DNA of 64,000 bases from Candidatus Colwellia aromaticivorans. Lineage in GTDB: Bacteria > Pseudomonadota > Gammaproteobacteria > Enterobacterales > Alteromonadaceae. A model generated the notes under the pieces. The model made no database searches, was not told the origin of the DNA, and saw only the letters and a list, made by a program, of their open reading frames with translations. Where the stretch lies: assembly GCF_003333305.1 (NCBI RefSeq), contig NZ_QOLD01000085.1:43672-107671 (forward strand). Reading direction: 5' to 3'. A program made the position numbers and the translations under genes. Below, piece after piece: positions 38,040 through 47,701 of the stretch. Each line of letters begins with the position of its first letter. The stretch's first letter is position 1.

Positions 38040-38098
38040 TAGATACTCATGTTACCTCGAAAGGCTCGTTTCAGGCATTTTGAAGTATCATGAGTATA
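38040..38098. repeat. Family 1 repeat, short copy upstream of ompR
   Basis: GATACTCATGTTACCTCGAAAGGCTCGTTTCAGGC pairs with the complement of TTTTGAAGTATCATGAGTATA. About 59 bp, only the two ends. It lies about 30 bp upstream of the ompR start and may fall in its promoter or leader. Confidence 0.6.
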
Positions 38099-38264
38099 GT
38101 TCACTTTACTATAAGTGATGTTAGTCATGATTAAAAAGGTTGAAAAGTAAATGTTTCCATCTATTTGTTACAATTTATGACTATAGCTCAATCACTTAAA
38201 ACGGGTTGAATTATCTAAACCGATGGAGTTAACTTATCTAACAGCCAATTTAATCAAATGGCCT

Positions 38265-38774
38265 TTATTTTAGGTAGTGAATTGCTTGCTCGGTGACACA
38301 TTGGATAAAACTTTTTTTACGCTCATTGCTTGATAACGCATGAATAGCATTGTTCACTAAAAGCATTTTTTGTTGACGTTCAACCTTAGGTAAATGTGCT
38401 AATTGTTCATGAAAACAACCAAGCAAACCAAAGTTTATAGCAACATCTGACTGTATAGTGTCATCACCAAGACATAATGCCAACTTCTGGGCTAATCGAT
38501 TTTCATCCATTGTTAAAACTAGATCAGAGAGCTGATAATCAATAGGATCAACTTTACGTTCAATATTACAAGCGTAAAACATATCAGCAACGGCAATCAC
38601 GGGAATAAGTTTTTTATGTTGCTCACTGAACCTTTGCTTCAACCAAGCATTATGTTCTTGAGCACTTTTTTTCTCTGTGTTTACCCCTTTAGAAAGATCT
38701 TGTGCTAGTAATGCACTTGTTAACAGTACACTTGTTAACAACACAGAAAATAGCACGATAAATGGTATTTTCAT
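38265..38774 (-). CDS. Exported protein of unknown function
   Basis: 169 residues with a signal peptide ending near residue 24 (LLAQDLSKG). The signal region contains an internal duplication, LLTSVLLTSALL, that reflects a tandem repeat in the DNA near 38715-38745. The mature part is helical with four cysteines (YACNIERKV, LALCLGDD, GLLGCFHEQ, FIQCVTEQ), which could form two disulphides in the periplasm. I do not recognise the family. It stands alone between ompR and the PepSY gene; no ribosome site better than AT-rich. Confidence 0.65.
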   Translation of the reverse strand: MKIPFIVLFSVLLTSVLLTSALLAQDLSKGVNTEKKSAQEHNAWLKQRFSEQHKKLIPVIAVADMFYACNIERKVDPIDYQLSDLVLTMDENRLAQKLALCLGDDTIQSDVAINFGLLGCFHEQLAHLPKVERQQKMLLVNNAIHALSSNERKKSFIQCVTEQAIHYLK

Positions 38775-38933
38775 TGAGTATATAATTAATTTTTTGTATC
38801 AGGATAAGTTAATTATATACGTAAGTTCGTTAAGTGACGAACTTCATTCTTTTTTATTAACTCGCTATTTAGCAAATATGTGCATCACGTTGTGGATAAA
38901 TAATGATAAGGCCTGACTTAGCCGAGGGTGACA

Positions 38934-39716
38934 TTATCGCTTGTTTTTAGCATACCTTATCCAAATATAGACTCCACTTAACGAAAGTAATATAAGTAAA
39001 ATGGCCACCATGTCCATAAACAACACTCCTACTAATCCCAAAATACGGCCGCTATGAGCATCTAAAATAATACGCTCTATGGTTAAAAATTGAGATCTAT
39101 AAGCCAGTGCAGCCTGTTGTTCTTTCTCTAATGAAACCGGTTGTGGCGATATCCATAAAGGCTCTATTAATGGAGAGATAGCTTGCCAATAAAGAAAGTC
39201 GCTATCGCTTTGATAATACCCTGATGCTGTTTTTACAATGACCAAATCATTATCGATACTTAAAGCTTCAATGCCTTCTGGAATTCCAGCCTCTACGCCG
39301 AGTTGATCAAGTAATTCACCTTGATTATTGTATATATACAAACTAGCTTGGCTGACGATAACAAATACATCAACTATTGTGTCATTTGATACGTTAGCTG
39401 ACATAACGCCAGCGCTGACAATATCAGACGAACTTTCTAATAATAGTTTGCCATCAAGCCACACTAAGTTATTAGTCACTTGCAGTGAACTGTGTTGATA
39501 AAAGCGAATATCATTGGGGGGTGCAATGCCATAGTGATCTAACAACCAAACATTGCTAATAGGTTTATGTGCTAATGAAAGCGTAGTGGTATGATTAAGC
39601 GCAACGCCAGTGATAGATAAAAATATAATAAAAAAAGCGGCAATAATGCCAAGTTTTCTATGCCATTCGCGTAAATGTCGAATTAGGCGGTTATGTAGCG
39701 ATTTTGATGGTTTCAT
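38934..39716 (-). CDS. PepSY-associated membrane-helix protein
   Basis: 260 residues. An N-terminal membrane helix with the family motif HLREWHRKLGIIAAFFIIFLSITGVALNH (residues 14-42), a periplasmic domain of about 180 residues, and a C-terminal helix (GLVGVLFMDMVAILLILLSLSGVYIW). Such proteins are usually near iron or flavin reductase and TonB-linked genes and probably pass electrons or anchor a reductase, a role I infer rather than know. The two upstream genes on the same strand, FMN-binding protein and porin, suggest a single system now split by a repeat insertion. Confidence 0.78.
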   Translation of the reverse strand: MKPSKSLHNRLIRHLREWHRKLGIIAAFFIIFLSITGVALNHTTTLSLAHKPISNVWLLDHYGIAPPNDIRFYQHSSLQVTNNLVWLDGKLLLESSSDIVSAGVMSANVSNDTIVDVFVIVSQASLYIYNNQGELLDQLGVEAGIPEGIEALSIDNDLVIVKTASGYYQSDSDFLYWQAISPLIEPLWISPQPVSLEKEQQAALAYRSQFLTIERIILDAHSGRILGLVGVLFMDMVAILLILLSLSGVYIWIRYAKNKR

Positions 39717-39789
39717 TGCTGATTTAATTGATTTAGCTTACCACTATTCTGCCGCATCACTTTACTTTTAGCTAGTAATTATAAGAGGC

Positions 39790-40056
39790 TATACCCGCTC
39801 CACTTTAAGATGCTCGTTTCAGGAAGTCTGAGCGATTCATAATCAAGGCACATTTTTTTATTAAGGGTTGCTCCCTTAAAAAGAAATGTAACGCTGAGTA
39901 TGATTTGCTCAGACTTCCCCAAGGGGCTGGTTTAGAAACGCTTTATGCTATGTTATTGATTTCGACAAGGGAATAACCATTCTCTTCTATCAATGCCTTG
40001 CCTAAAGGCGTTTCTAATTCCAGCTGAATCATGCATCTTCAAGTGGAACGGGTATA
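39790..40056. repeat. Family 1 repeat, 267-bp copy overlapping the FMN-binding gene end
   Basis: Same length and nearly the same sequence as the copy at 2282-2548. Its right end (TTCAAGTGGAACGGGTATA) runs into the 3' end of the FMN-binding gene, supplying its last codons and stop. Between the FMN-binding and PepSY genes it almost fills the intergenic region. Confidence 0.85.
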
Positions 40057-40574
40057 TTAGTCACTTTCGCATTTAACCAAAGGGCTAAGCGGGCGACTTT
40101 TGTCGTGGCTCTTACAGATAAAGTAGCGCCCGTAATCCCATCTACATTTTGGCTAAGCCTATTTTCTTTGTTAAGCGTAGCATTGATAAATTGTTTAGAG
40201 AAAAACTCATGTCGTACTTCATCACCACGACTTTCTCTAAAAGTTAATACTTTAAAGTGATTAATGTGGTTATTTTTAATATGCACGCCAATGGTAATAG
40301 GTTTTTCTTTGCCTATTTCATTTAAAATCCATACGGTTTCGTTATCTACTTGCCAATAGCGAATACGCATACGATTAAATTTGTGTTGCAATATTTTGGC
40401 TACTACCGCTTTATCTTCTTTGGTTAACCATAAAACTTTTGCTTGTGGCGTTGCATCTACAAATGAACCGCTGATAAACGCAGCTGGGGTTTGGTACACC
40501 CCTTTCGCAGCTAGACTCACATGACTAAAAGCCATTGTTAAAGCAAAGATAAATAAAGGTAAATACTTATTCAT
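40029..40574 (-). CDS. FMN-binding domain protein, exported, probably flavinylated
   Basis: 181 residues with a signal peptide (1-22, ending SLAA). The C-terminal FMN_bind domain has VDGITGATLS, which fits the ApbE flavinylation signature D-x-x-(S/T)-G-A-(T/S); the Thr is the expected covalent FMN site. So it is a periplasmic electron carrier, as in RnfG or NqrC-like proteins, but here alone. The last residues, IPVPLEDA, are encoded by the end of a family 1 repeat, so the native C-terminus may have been replaced. Between a porin and a PepSY gene. Confidence 0.82.
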   Translation of the reverse strand: MNKYLPLFIFALTMAFSHVSLAAKGVYQTPAAFISGSFVDATPQAKVLWLTKEDKAVVAKILQHKFNRMRIRYWQVDNETVWILNEIGKEKPITIGVHIKNNHINHFKVLTFRESRGDEVRHEFFSKQFINATLNKENRLSQNVDGITGATLSVRATTKVARLALWLNAKVTNIPVPLEDA

Positions 40575-40671
40575 ATAATCACTCGGTAGTTTTTACAGCA
40601 AAGTGAATAGCACATTAGCACTATTCACTTTCTCAATATAATTAATCGGTTATTAACCAATTGACCATTAA

Positions 40672-41874
40672 TTAAAATTGATAGCCAAAGCCAAGATTGA
40701 ATCCTGAAGAATCACTAGCACCGCCAAGGTTTTCATAATCAGCTTTTAAAACAACATTTTCATGAATGTAGTAATTAACACCAACACTGGTTGATTCAAC
40801 CGCTGTTGAAGCACTATTACCTGCATTGTTGTCATATTCTGAATAACGAGCAAAAACGCCTACTTTTTCGTTAAACTTATAAGAAGGCTCTACATACCAA
40901 CCTGTTTGCTCATCACTGCCTGAAGCTTTTGCCTCATCGCCATCAATATCCCAACGGGCATACAATGCACGTACGGTAAAATCTTGCACTTGATAAATAG
41001 CATGCGTTTCAAATAAGGTGGCACTTGCTGTATCTAATTCACCTAAACCTTGCGTTAAATCCGTTTGATATTGTAACGTTGCCGCCAGTTCTAACCCTGT
41101 AATAGCAGTATATTTAACACGACCGGTATAAGCTAAATTTTCAGCCGTTGCTTTAGCCACTTTTTGACGACCTTTGCGAATACCGGTAAAGCTATAATGA
41201 GTAAAGTCACCATTACTATCAAAATTCTTTTTAGTACTATTCAAACCACTAGTCACTGCACCATCAATACTTACACCGCCAGCTGGCTTATAGTTGAAAG
41301 CGACACCGGCTTCCCACCAAGTAGCAGGAATAATATTTTTCTCAACGCCGTTACGTTCAACACCGTAGAATGTTGGTGGCTCATGCGTTTCATTGATAAT
41401 GCCCACTGGAATTAAAAACAAACCAACTTTTGAACTAACCCCTTCATTTATATCAACTTCAACGTAGGCTTGTTCAAGCTCCACTTCACCTGGCTTACCT
41501 TCTCCTGCAATAGAATGTTCTAATTCAAATTCAGAGAAAAAACGTACGCTATCGCTAAATTCATGACCGAAAAATAATACAAAACGGTGAAAATCAACTT
41601 CTGCGTCTTTATCTTCATAGTTGTTATAGTGTAATTCACCATAACCACCGATTGATGTGTTTGAGAAAGCACTTTGTTCTGCTCCAACTTCAATTTGATC
41701 CGCTGTCGCATTAAGCTTTTGATCTGTTTCATCAAGGCGTCTTTCTAACGACTCTAAAACTTTTTGTTGATCGGCAATCACTTTGCGCAATTCATCAGTT
41801 TCTTGGTTAGCAAAAGCGGCATTACTGGCAAAAAGACCAATTAATGCAGAGGCTATTAATGTTTTATTCATCAT
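40672..41874 (-). CDS. Outer-membrane porin, phosphate-selective porin O/P-like
   Basis: 400 residues (399 if the second Met is used). Signal peptide (ending AAFAN), then an N-terminal coiled coil (QETDELRKVIADQQKVLESLERRLDETDQKL), and a beta-barrel with alternating strands ending in the outer-membrane C-terminal signature GFNLGFGYQF. The coiled coil would lie in the periplasm, like trimeric porins. Substrate unknown; the probable Fur site upstream and the neighbouring flavin gene suggest iron or redox-linked uptake. It heads the operon with the FMN-binding gene 97 bp downstream. Confidence 0.83.
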   Translation of the reverse strand: MMNKTLIASALIGLFASNAAFANQETDELRKVIADQQKVLESLERRLDETDQKLNATADQIEVGAEQSAFSNTSIGGYGELHYNNYEDKDAEVDFHRFVLFFGHEFSDSVRFFSEFELEHSIAGEGKPGEVELEQAYVEVDINEGVSSKVGLFLIPVGIINETHEPPTFYGVERNGVEKNIIPATWWEAGVAFNYKPAGGVSIDGAVTSGLNSTKKNFDSNGDFTHYSFTGIRKGRQKVAKATAENLAYTGRVKYTAITGLELAATLQYQTDLTQGLGELDTASATLFETHAIYQVQDFTVRALYARWDIDGDEAKASGSDEQTGWYVEPSYKFNEKVGVFARYSEYDNNAGNSASTAVESTSVGVNYYIHENVVLKADYENLGGASDSSGFNLGFGYQF

Positions 41875-42010
41875 GTTTTAAGTTCCATATTTATATTATT
41901 TAAAATTCTAGTGCTAATAAAATTAGCTAAAATGGTTGATGAAAGGTGCGGTAGGAAAATACAGAATAAACGCGACTCTCTCAAAAGTGGCGTTATTTAA
42001 ACACAGAGCT

Positions 42011-42031
42011 AAATGAGAATCAATATCATTT
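42011..42031. promoter_or_regulatory. Probable Fur box upstream of the porin operon
   Basis: AAATGAGAATCAATATCATTT resembles the Fur consensus GATAATGATAATCATTATC, with near-dyad symmetry. It lies about 140 bp upstream of the porin start and overlaps a possible minus-strand -35 (TTGATT). This predicts iron repression of porin, FMN-binding and PepSY genes. Confidence 0.5.
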
Positions 42032-42061
42032 GTATTATTTTTTACAATTGATGAGCTTTGC

Positions 42062-42075
42062 TTGATTTAGATCAT
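42062..42075. promoter_or_regulatory. Possible FNR-type box
   Basis: TTGATTTAGATCAT fits TTGAT-N4-ATCAA at nine of ten positions. It lies between porin (minus) and mscS (plus) and could control either. Single sites of this length occur by chance in AT-rich DNA. The rest of the 41875-42397 gap shows no gene. Confidence 0.3.
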
Positions 42076-42397
42076 GATATTTTTTGTTTAAATTTGTACA
42101 ACACTCGTCATAGCGGCTCGCGACCTTTCACACTGCATCCTGTTCACTACCAGAATATGGTGGATATTCATCTTCAGTCTAATAACATAATTCTTTGGAA
42201 TATATTTTATACCAATCACTCAAATAATTTTATAAGCATATTCATGATTTTTAACGTATATTCACTGTTGTAACTATCAACTTGTAGCTACTGCTCAAGT
42301 GGCGTTTCCGCCATAAGGATTAAAAAACTCAATTAGGGCAAAACGAACGAGTCTTTATACACATTTTAAAATATTATGAATAAATCAGGAAGATATT

Positions 42398-43213
42398 ATG
42401 AACCCAGAAGAAATTATTGAGCAATTAACGCAAATGACATTACTCTATGGTCCGAAATTGCTTGGAGCGATAGCGGTATGGATCATTGGTGGATGGATAA
42501 TCAAAGCCATCGGTAGTGGCGTACGAAGTGCTTTAACCAAAGGTAAAACAGACCCATCATTAATGCCTTTCCTAACAGGCATGGTTAACGGCTTATTACG
42601 GGTCATGTTAATAATCACGGCGCTTGGTATGTTAGGCATCGAAATGACCTCGTTTATCGCTATCCTCGGTGCAGCTGGTTTAGCCGTTGGTTTGGCATTG
42701 TCGGGTACCTTACAGAATTTTGCTGGTGGCGTAATGATTCTCATCTTCAAACCGTTCAAAATTGGTGATGTTATAGACGCACAGGGTTATGTTGGTTCGG
42801 TTGCTGAGATACAAATTTTCAATACCATTATGAAGACCCCTGACAATAAAACGATCATTATTCCTAATGGTGGATTATCAACATCATCGATGATCAATTA
42901 TTCCACTGAGGCAACAAGACGTGTTGACTGGACAATTGGGATTGCTTACGGAGATGACGTAGATAAAGCCCGTGAAGTTATCAAGCGTTTATGTGACGAT
43001 GATGCTCGAATTTTAAAAGATCCTGAGGTATTTATTGCCGTTTCAGCATTAGCAGACAGCTCAGTTAATTTTGCCGTTAGAGCATGGGTGAATGCGGCTG
43101 ATTATTGGGGCGTGTACTTTGAATTAAATGAAAAAGTATATAAAACCTTTGAAAGTGAAGGATTAAACATTCCTTATCCACAAATGGATGTTCACCTACA
43201 TAAAGACGCCTAA
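42398..43213 (+). CDS. mscS: Small-conductance mechanosensitive channel MscS
   Basis: 271 residues, close to E. coli MscS (286). Three membrane helices; the pore helix TM3 has the conserved Gly/Ala pattern AAGLAVGLALSGTLQNFAGGVMILIFKPFKIGD. The cytoplasmic vestibule follows, with PNGGLSTSSMINYS. It opens under membrane tension to release solutes after osmotic downshock. The ribosome site is AGGAAG. Terminated by the hairpin at 43243, convergent with the RND operon. Confidence 0.94.
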   Translation: MNPEEIIEQLTQMTLLYGPKLLGAIAVWIIGGWIIKAIGSGVRSALTKGKTDPSLMPFLTGMVNGLLRVMLIITALGMLGIEMTSFIAILGAAGLAVGLALSGTLQNFAGGVMILIFKPFKIGDVIDAQGYVGSVAEIQIFNTIMKTPDNKTIIIPNGGLSTSSMINYSTEATRRVDWTIGIAYGDDVDKAREVIKRLCDDDARILKDPEVFIAVSALADSSVNFAVRAWVNAADYWGVYFELNEKVYKTFESEGLNIPYPQMDVHLHKDA

Positions 43214-43242
43214 TATCTATTAAAGGTATTACTATAAACTTG

Positions 43243-43278
43243 AAAGAGCTAACAATTAAATTTTGTTAGCTCTTTTTT
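43243..43278. terminator. Terminator between mscS and the RND gene
   Basis: AAAGAGCTAACAA and TTGTTAGCTCTTT form a perfect 13-bp stem with a 7-nt loop, then TTTTAT on the plus strand. On the minus strand the flank is less T-rich, so it mainly serves mscS. Confidence 0.85.
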
Positions 43279-43323
43279 ATTTTAAAAAATTTAGCTCTGT
43301 ATTCTGACTCCGACCACTTACCC

Positions 43324-46300
43324 TTATACCAGCTGCGCCTTATCTTGTTCAATTTCTTTCCTATCACCTGAACACATAGCCTTTAATTGCTCAATAATTA
43401 AATAATTCACTGGCACTAAAATCAAGGTGATAAACGTGGCAAATAAAATACCAAAACCTAATGATACCGCCATCGGAATTAAGAATTGAGCTTGTGTAGA
43501 TTGCTCAAACAATAACGGCATTAAACCAATAAAGGTAGTTAAACTGGTTAACATAACAGGTCTAAACCTTGCGGCACCTGCGGTTAACACGGCTTCCATT
43601 AGTTCACCCCCTTCGCTGCATTTTTTATTGATAAAGTCGACCAACACCAGTGAATCATTTACCACCACGCCAATCAACGCCAGCATACCAAGTATGCTCA
43701 TAATGGTTAATTCCATGCCCATGATCCAATGGCCAATTACCGCCCCAATCATGCCAAACGGAATGATACTCATCACAATGATGGGCTGAACATAAGATTT
43801 AAAAGGGATAGCTAATAGCGCATAAATAATGAAAAAAACAAATAATAATGCCCAAGCTAGTGAACCAAAAGATTCTCGTTGTTCCTTAGCTTCACCTTCC
43901 AGTGAATGACTTACCCCGGGATATTGCACCATGAGTTCATCTAAGTATTTTTTTAAATCAGCTTGCAGTACAGTCATGTTGGTATTCGATTTTTCTACAT
44001 CAGCACTGACATTTGCTGTGCGATAACGATCAATTCTTGAAATGGTTGATGGGCTTTTTCCCGGTATTAACTTGGCCACATGTGATAGTGGTACTGAGCC
44101 CCCACTGGGCGTGACCACAAGAATATCTTCTAAATCAGCAATAGTACGGCGCTCCTCTAATGGCAACCGTACCATTACTCGTACATCGTCTCTACCACGT
44201 TGAATACGTTGTACTTGTGAACCAAAGAACGCATTCCTAACTTGCTTTGAAATACTAACGCGAGTTATCCCTAGTGCTTTGCCCTGTTCGGTTAATTCAA
44301 TTTTTAGCTCTTCCTTACCGTTAGAAAGACTATCGGCAATATCAAATACGGTAGGGTAACTGGATAAATGCACTTTTACTTTATCGGTTACTTCTTTGAG
44401 CGTATCTAATGAACTCGCTTTGAACTGCACGTGGATAGGATCAGAAGAACGACCAATTTCAGCTCTAAAAGTAATGCTTTCTGCACCTGGAATAGGGCCA
44501 ATTAAATTTCGCCATTCACGAACGAGTTCACGTGAAGTAATGGCAAGTTCTCGAGATTCTGGCGGTGTAATTTCAAAACGTACACTACCTTTATTTGACG
44601 TACCACCACGACCACCAGTGCTCGCTAATATATTAATAATGACGCTTTGGTTGGTTGAAGGTTCAATATATTTTTCTCGTAACAATTCGGCTTTATCAGC
44701 CATGTTAATAATATATTTATTGGTGACTTCAAAAGGGGTTCCTGCCGGTAGGCTGATTGAAGCTCGTACCGTTTCGCTAGGAATACGCGGGAAGAAAATA
44801 AATTTTGTCCAGCCGCTCATAATGAGTGAAAGAATGACTAAAAACACACCAATAAAGCCAACGAGGGTAGTGGTTTTGTTATTGATGGCACGCTTTAATA
44901 AAGGTTGGTAAAAGCGAATGATTGCACGTTCAAAACCATCTGCAAACGCTTGTTGCATTTGGCTAAACTTTGATTGCTTTGCCGTATCGGAGCGCAGCTT
45001 TAAGTTCTTTAAATGCGAAGGTAAAACAAACTTTGACTCAATTAACGAGAAGATAAGTACAGGAATAACGATGACCGGAATTTGCGCAAATATTGCACCA
45101 CGTGCGCCATCAATAAAGGCTAGCGGTAGAAATGCCGCAATGGTTGTTAAAACACCAAAGGTAACAGGGGTGGCAACCTCTTGTGTACCTCTAATTGCAG
45201 CGACTTCACCTGATTCAGCCGTTTGTAAATGCGTATAAATATTCTCACCCGTGACTATGGCATCATCGACAACAATCCCCAGTACTAAAATAAAGCCAAA
45301 TAAACTGATGATATTTAAGGTGATACCAAATACTGGCATCATGATAAAGGCGCCCATAAAAGACACGGGAATACCAATAAATACCCAAAAGGCAATGGAA
45401 GGCCTGAGGAACAAACTTAATAACGCTAATACTAAAATACCGCCTTGTAAGGCGCTGGTGGTTAGCGTGGAAATACGGTTTTTAACAACTTGTGAATCGT
45501 CATCCCAAAAACTTAATTCAACACCTACTGGTAATAAACTTTGCTGATCATTTATGTAAATTCTTACTGCATCAGCAACGTCAATCGCACTTTGTTGACC
45601 AATTCTGTAAACATCAATAAAAGCGGCTTGTTTGCCATTAAAGCGAGTACGTACAGGCGTTTCTTCAAAGTAGTCTTTAATAATGGCAATATCACTGAGG
45701 CGAATAATAGAACCATCGACGTTAGTTTTTATGGCTATTTTTTCAAACTCGTCTTTACGATAAGCTTGGCCTTTTGATCGCAATAATATATCTCCGCCTT
45801 GGGTTTTTAAGTTACCGGCAGAAATATCTGTGCTTGAATCTGAAATGGCAGAAGATATTTGTGCGATGGTTAAATTATATTGGCGTAATTTGTCTTGAGG
45901 CACTTCAATAGATATTTCATAATCGCGTACACCGCTGAGCTCCACTTGGGTGATGGCAGGAATTTTTAATAAATCATCCCTGACTTTCTCAGCATATTCG
46001 CGGGTTTCTTTTTCGCTATAGATACTGGCAATGGTAACAGCAATTACTTCACGTTTACGCGTTGCTAACGAAACTACCGGTTTTTCAGCATCGACAGGAA
46101 ATGTATTAATTTCATCAACACGGCTTTTAATATCGGCAAGCATTTCTCTAGGGTCGTAACCCGAATCAACTTCAATATTTACTGCAGATGAGCCTTCTTT
46201 TGAGCGACTCGCAATTTGTTTAACACCTTCTAAATCCTGAACGGCTTCTTCAATGCGAATAGAGATACTTTTTTCAACGTCTTCAGGCGTTGCTCCCCGT

Positions 46301-46449
46301 AATGACACATTTACGTTTATACGATCTGTGGCAAATGATGGAAAAACCTCTAAAGGAATTCGGTTAGTTAAACTAAATAAACCTGCAATTAAAATAGTAA
46401 TTAATAACAAATTGGCGGCAACATGATTCCGTGCAAACCAAGCAATCAT
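43324..46449 (-). CDS. RND efflux transporter, inner-membrane pump (HAE-1/AcrB family)
   Basis: 1041 residues, the full length of AcrB-type pumps, with twelve membrane helices in two repeats and two large periplasmic loops. The proton-relay aspartates are seen in LGIVVDDAIVTGENIY, and the second repeat has ALIGVVVNDSLVLVDFIN. It drives efflux with proton motive force. The family branch (MIAWFARNHVAANLLLITILIAGL) is one often linked to unknown substrates rather than the AcrB drug pumps. Its start abuts the adaptor gene stop (one-base overlap). Confidence 0.93.
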   Translation of the reverse strand: MIAWFARNHVAANLLLITILIAGLFSLTNRIPLEVFPSFATDRINVNVSLRGATPEDVEKSISIRIEEAVQDLEGVKQIASRSKEGSSAVNIEVDSGYDPREMLADIKSRVDEINTFPVDAEKPVVSLATRKREVIAVTIASIYSEKETREYAEKVRDDLLKIPAITQVELSGVRDYEISIEVPQDKLRQYNLTIAQISSAISDSSTDISAGNLKTQGGDILLRSKGQAYRKDEFEKIAIKTNVDGSIIRLSDIAIIKDYFEETPVRTRFNGKQAAFIDVYRIGQQSAIDVADAVRIYINDQQSLLPVGVELSFWDDDSQVVKNRISTLTTSALQGGILVLALLSLFLRPSIAFWVFIGIPVSFMGAFIMMPVFGITLNIISLFGFILVLGIVVDDAIVTGENIYTHLQTAESGEVAAIRGTQEVATPVTFGVLTTIAAFLPLAFIDGARGAIFAQIPVIVIPVLIFSLIESKFVLPSHLKNLKLRSDTAKQSKFSQMQQAFADGFERAIIRFYQPLLKRAINNKTTTLVGFIGVFLVILSLIMSGWTKFIFFPRIPSETVRASISLPAGTPFEVTNKYIINMADKAELLREKYIEPSTNQSVIINILASTGGRGGTSNKGSVRFEITPPESRELAITSRELVREWRNLIGPIPGAESITFRAEIGRSSDPIHVQFKASSLDTLKEVTDKVKVHLSSYPTVFDIADSLSNGKEELKIELTEQGKALGITRVSISKQVRNAFFGSQVQRIQRGRDDVRVMVRLPLEERRTIADLEDILVVTPSGGSVPLSHVAKLIPGKSPSTISRIDRYRTANVSADVEKSNTNMTVLQADLKKYLDELMVQYPGVSHSLEGEAKEQRESFGSLAWALLFVFFIIYALLAIPFKSYVQPIIVMSIIPFGMIGAVIGHWIMGMELTIMSILGMLALIGVVVNDSLVLVDFINKKCSEGGELMEAVLTAGAARFRPVMLTSLTTFIGLMPLLFEQSTQAQFLIPMAVSLGFGILFATFITLILVPVNYLIIEQLKAMCSGDRKEIEQDKAQLV

Positions 46450-47699
46450 TAGTTATTCGCCTTAGATAAAGTAGCCGTTTGAGGTTTACGCTGCTTTTTT
46501 ATTGGCGCTTTCCCTTCAATGGCTACAGGTGTACCAGAGCTCACTTGACCTAGTGATGTCAGTACCAGTTCATCACCGGCATTTAATCCCTGTGTGACAA
46601 TAGATTCAGTACCATTTTGCCAGCCTAATTGAATGTTTTTACGTATTAATAGATTGTTTTGAACAATATAGACATAGCTACCTTGGTAAATAGCACTACT
46701 TGGGATCACTAAGGCATCTTCAATTTCACGACCAGTAATGTGAGCAGTGACATATTGACCCATTTTAATCTGTGCTCCTTGATTATATTCACTGTCATAT
46801 GGGCGGATAATTTGGGCAACCACATAAAGCTGTTGAGACATTTCATCAATGGCGCTTTCAGTTCTAACAATCTTTCCTTGCCATACCTGTTCACCCATTA
46901 AATCCGATGAAATAACGACATTGCTTATCATCGAACGTTCATTACCTGCACCTTCTGACTGTTCATGCACATTTCGATACTCTTCAGGTAGCTTCATCAG
47001 AGGTAAATCTTTATTTTTTATCGGTAAACGTATTTCTACATAATCAACGGCAAAAATATCGGCAAGTTGAGTATTACTTGAAATCACTTGACCAATATCC
47101 ACATGCTTTTTTAATACTCTACCGGCGTAAGGGGCTACAATTTTAGTGCGCTCTAGTGACAGTTTTACTTTATCAAGCAATGCTTCTCCAGAGAGTACTT
47201 GCGCTTTAGCCGCTTCATATTGTGGTTGACGTAATACCAGCGCGTTAGGTGTTTGACCATTGCCGAGTCTTTTCCAATCAGCTTGTGCTTGTTTTACCCG
47301 TGCGCCTTCTTCTTGTAAACTTTGCTTGGCAGACATTAAACTTGCTTGAGCAATTTTAACTTCAGCGCGGTGATCTCTATCGTCAAGCTGTATTAATATA
47401 TCGCCTTGTTCAAAAAAACCACCCGCTCTAAATTGTTTACTCACTTTATTGATTTGTCCGGAAACTTGGGCAAAAAGCACACTTTGTGTTCTGGGTTTTA
47501 CCGTACCAAAACTTTTCACTATCACTGGGTAATTTTGTGGAGTAAGTGTGGTAGTTACTACCGTCATTTGAGCTGCTTTAGAAGGCTTAGCACGTTTACT
47601 TGTCGGTGGGTTTTTGAAAATCATCATCATTAACGCGAGTGTCACCACAATAATAACAATCGGCACGAGTATTTTTTTAACTTTAATGGTGTTGGACAT
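46449..47699 (-). CDS. RND periplasmic adaptor (membrane fusion protein)
   Basis: 416 residues. N-terminal membrane anchor (residues 8-28), then the lipoyl half-motif (VLFAQVSGQINKVSKQFRAGGFFEQGDILIQLD), a coiled-coil hairpin (DHRAEVKIAQASLMSAKQSLQEEGARVKQAQADW), second lipoyl half (KIVAPYAGRVLKKHVDIGQVI) and beta-barrel domains. It connects the pump to the outer-membrane channel. It overlaps the pump by one base and the channel gene ends 2 bp upstream, so all three are coupled. Confidence 0.93.
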   Translation of the reverse strand: MSNTIKVKKILVPIVIIVVTLALMMMIFKNPPTSKRAKPSKAAQMTVVTTTLTPQNYPVIVKSFGTVKPRTQSVLFAQVSGQINKVSKQFRAGGFFEQGDILIQLDDRDHRAEVKIAQASLMSAKQSLQEEGARVKQAQADWKRLGNGQTPNALVLRQPQYEAAKAQVLSGEALLDKVKLSLERTKIVAPYAGRVLKKHVDIGQVISSNTQLADIFAVDYVEIRLPIKNKDLPLMKLPEEYRNVHEQSEGAGNERSMISNVVISSDLMGEQVWQGKIVRTESAIDEMSQQLYVVAQIIRPYDSEYNQGAQIKMGQYVTAHITGREIEDALVIPSSAIYQGSYVYIVQNNLLIRKNIQLGWQNGTESIVTQGLNAGDELVLTSLGQVSSGTPVAIEGKAPIKKQRKPQTATLSKANN

Positions 47700-47701
47700 G
47701 T

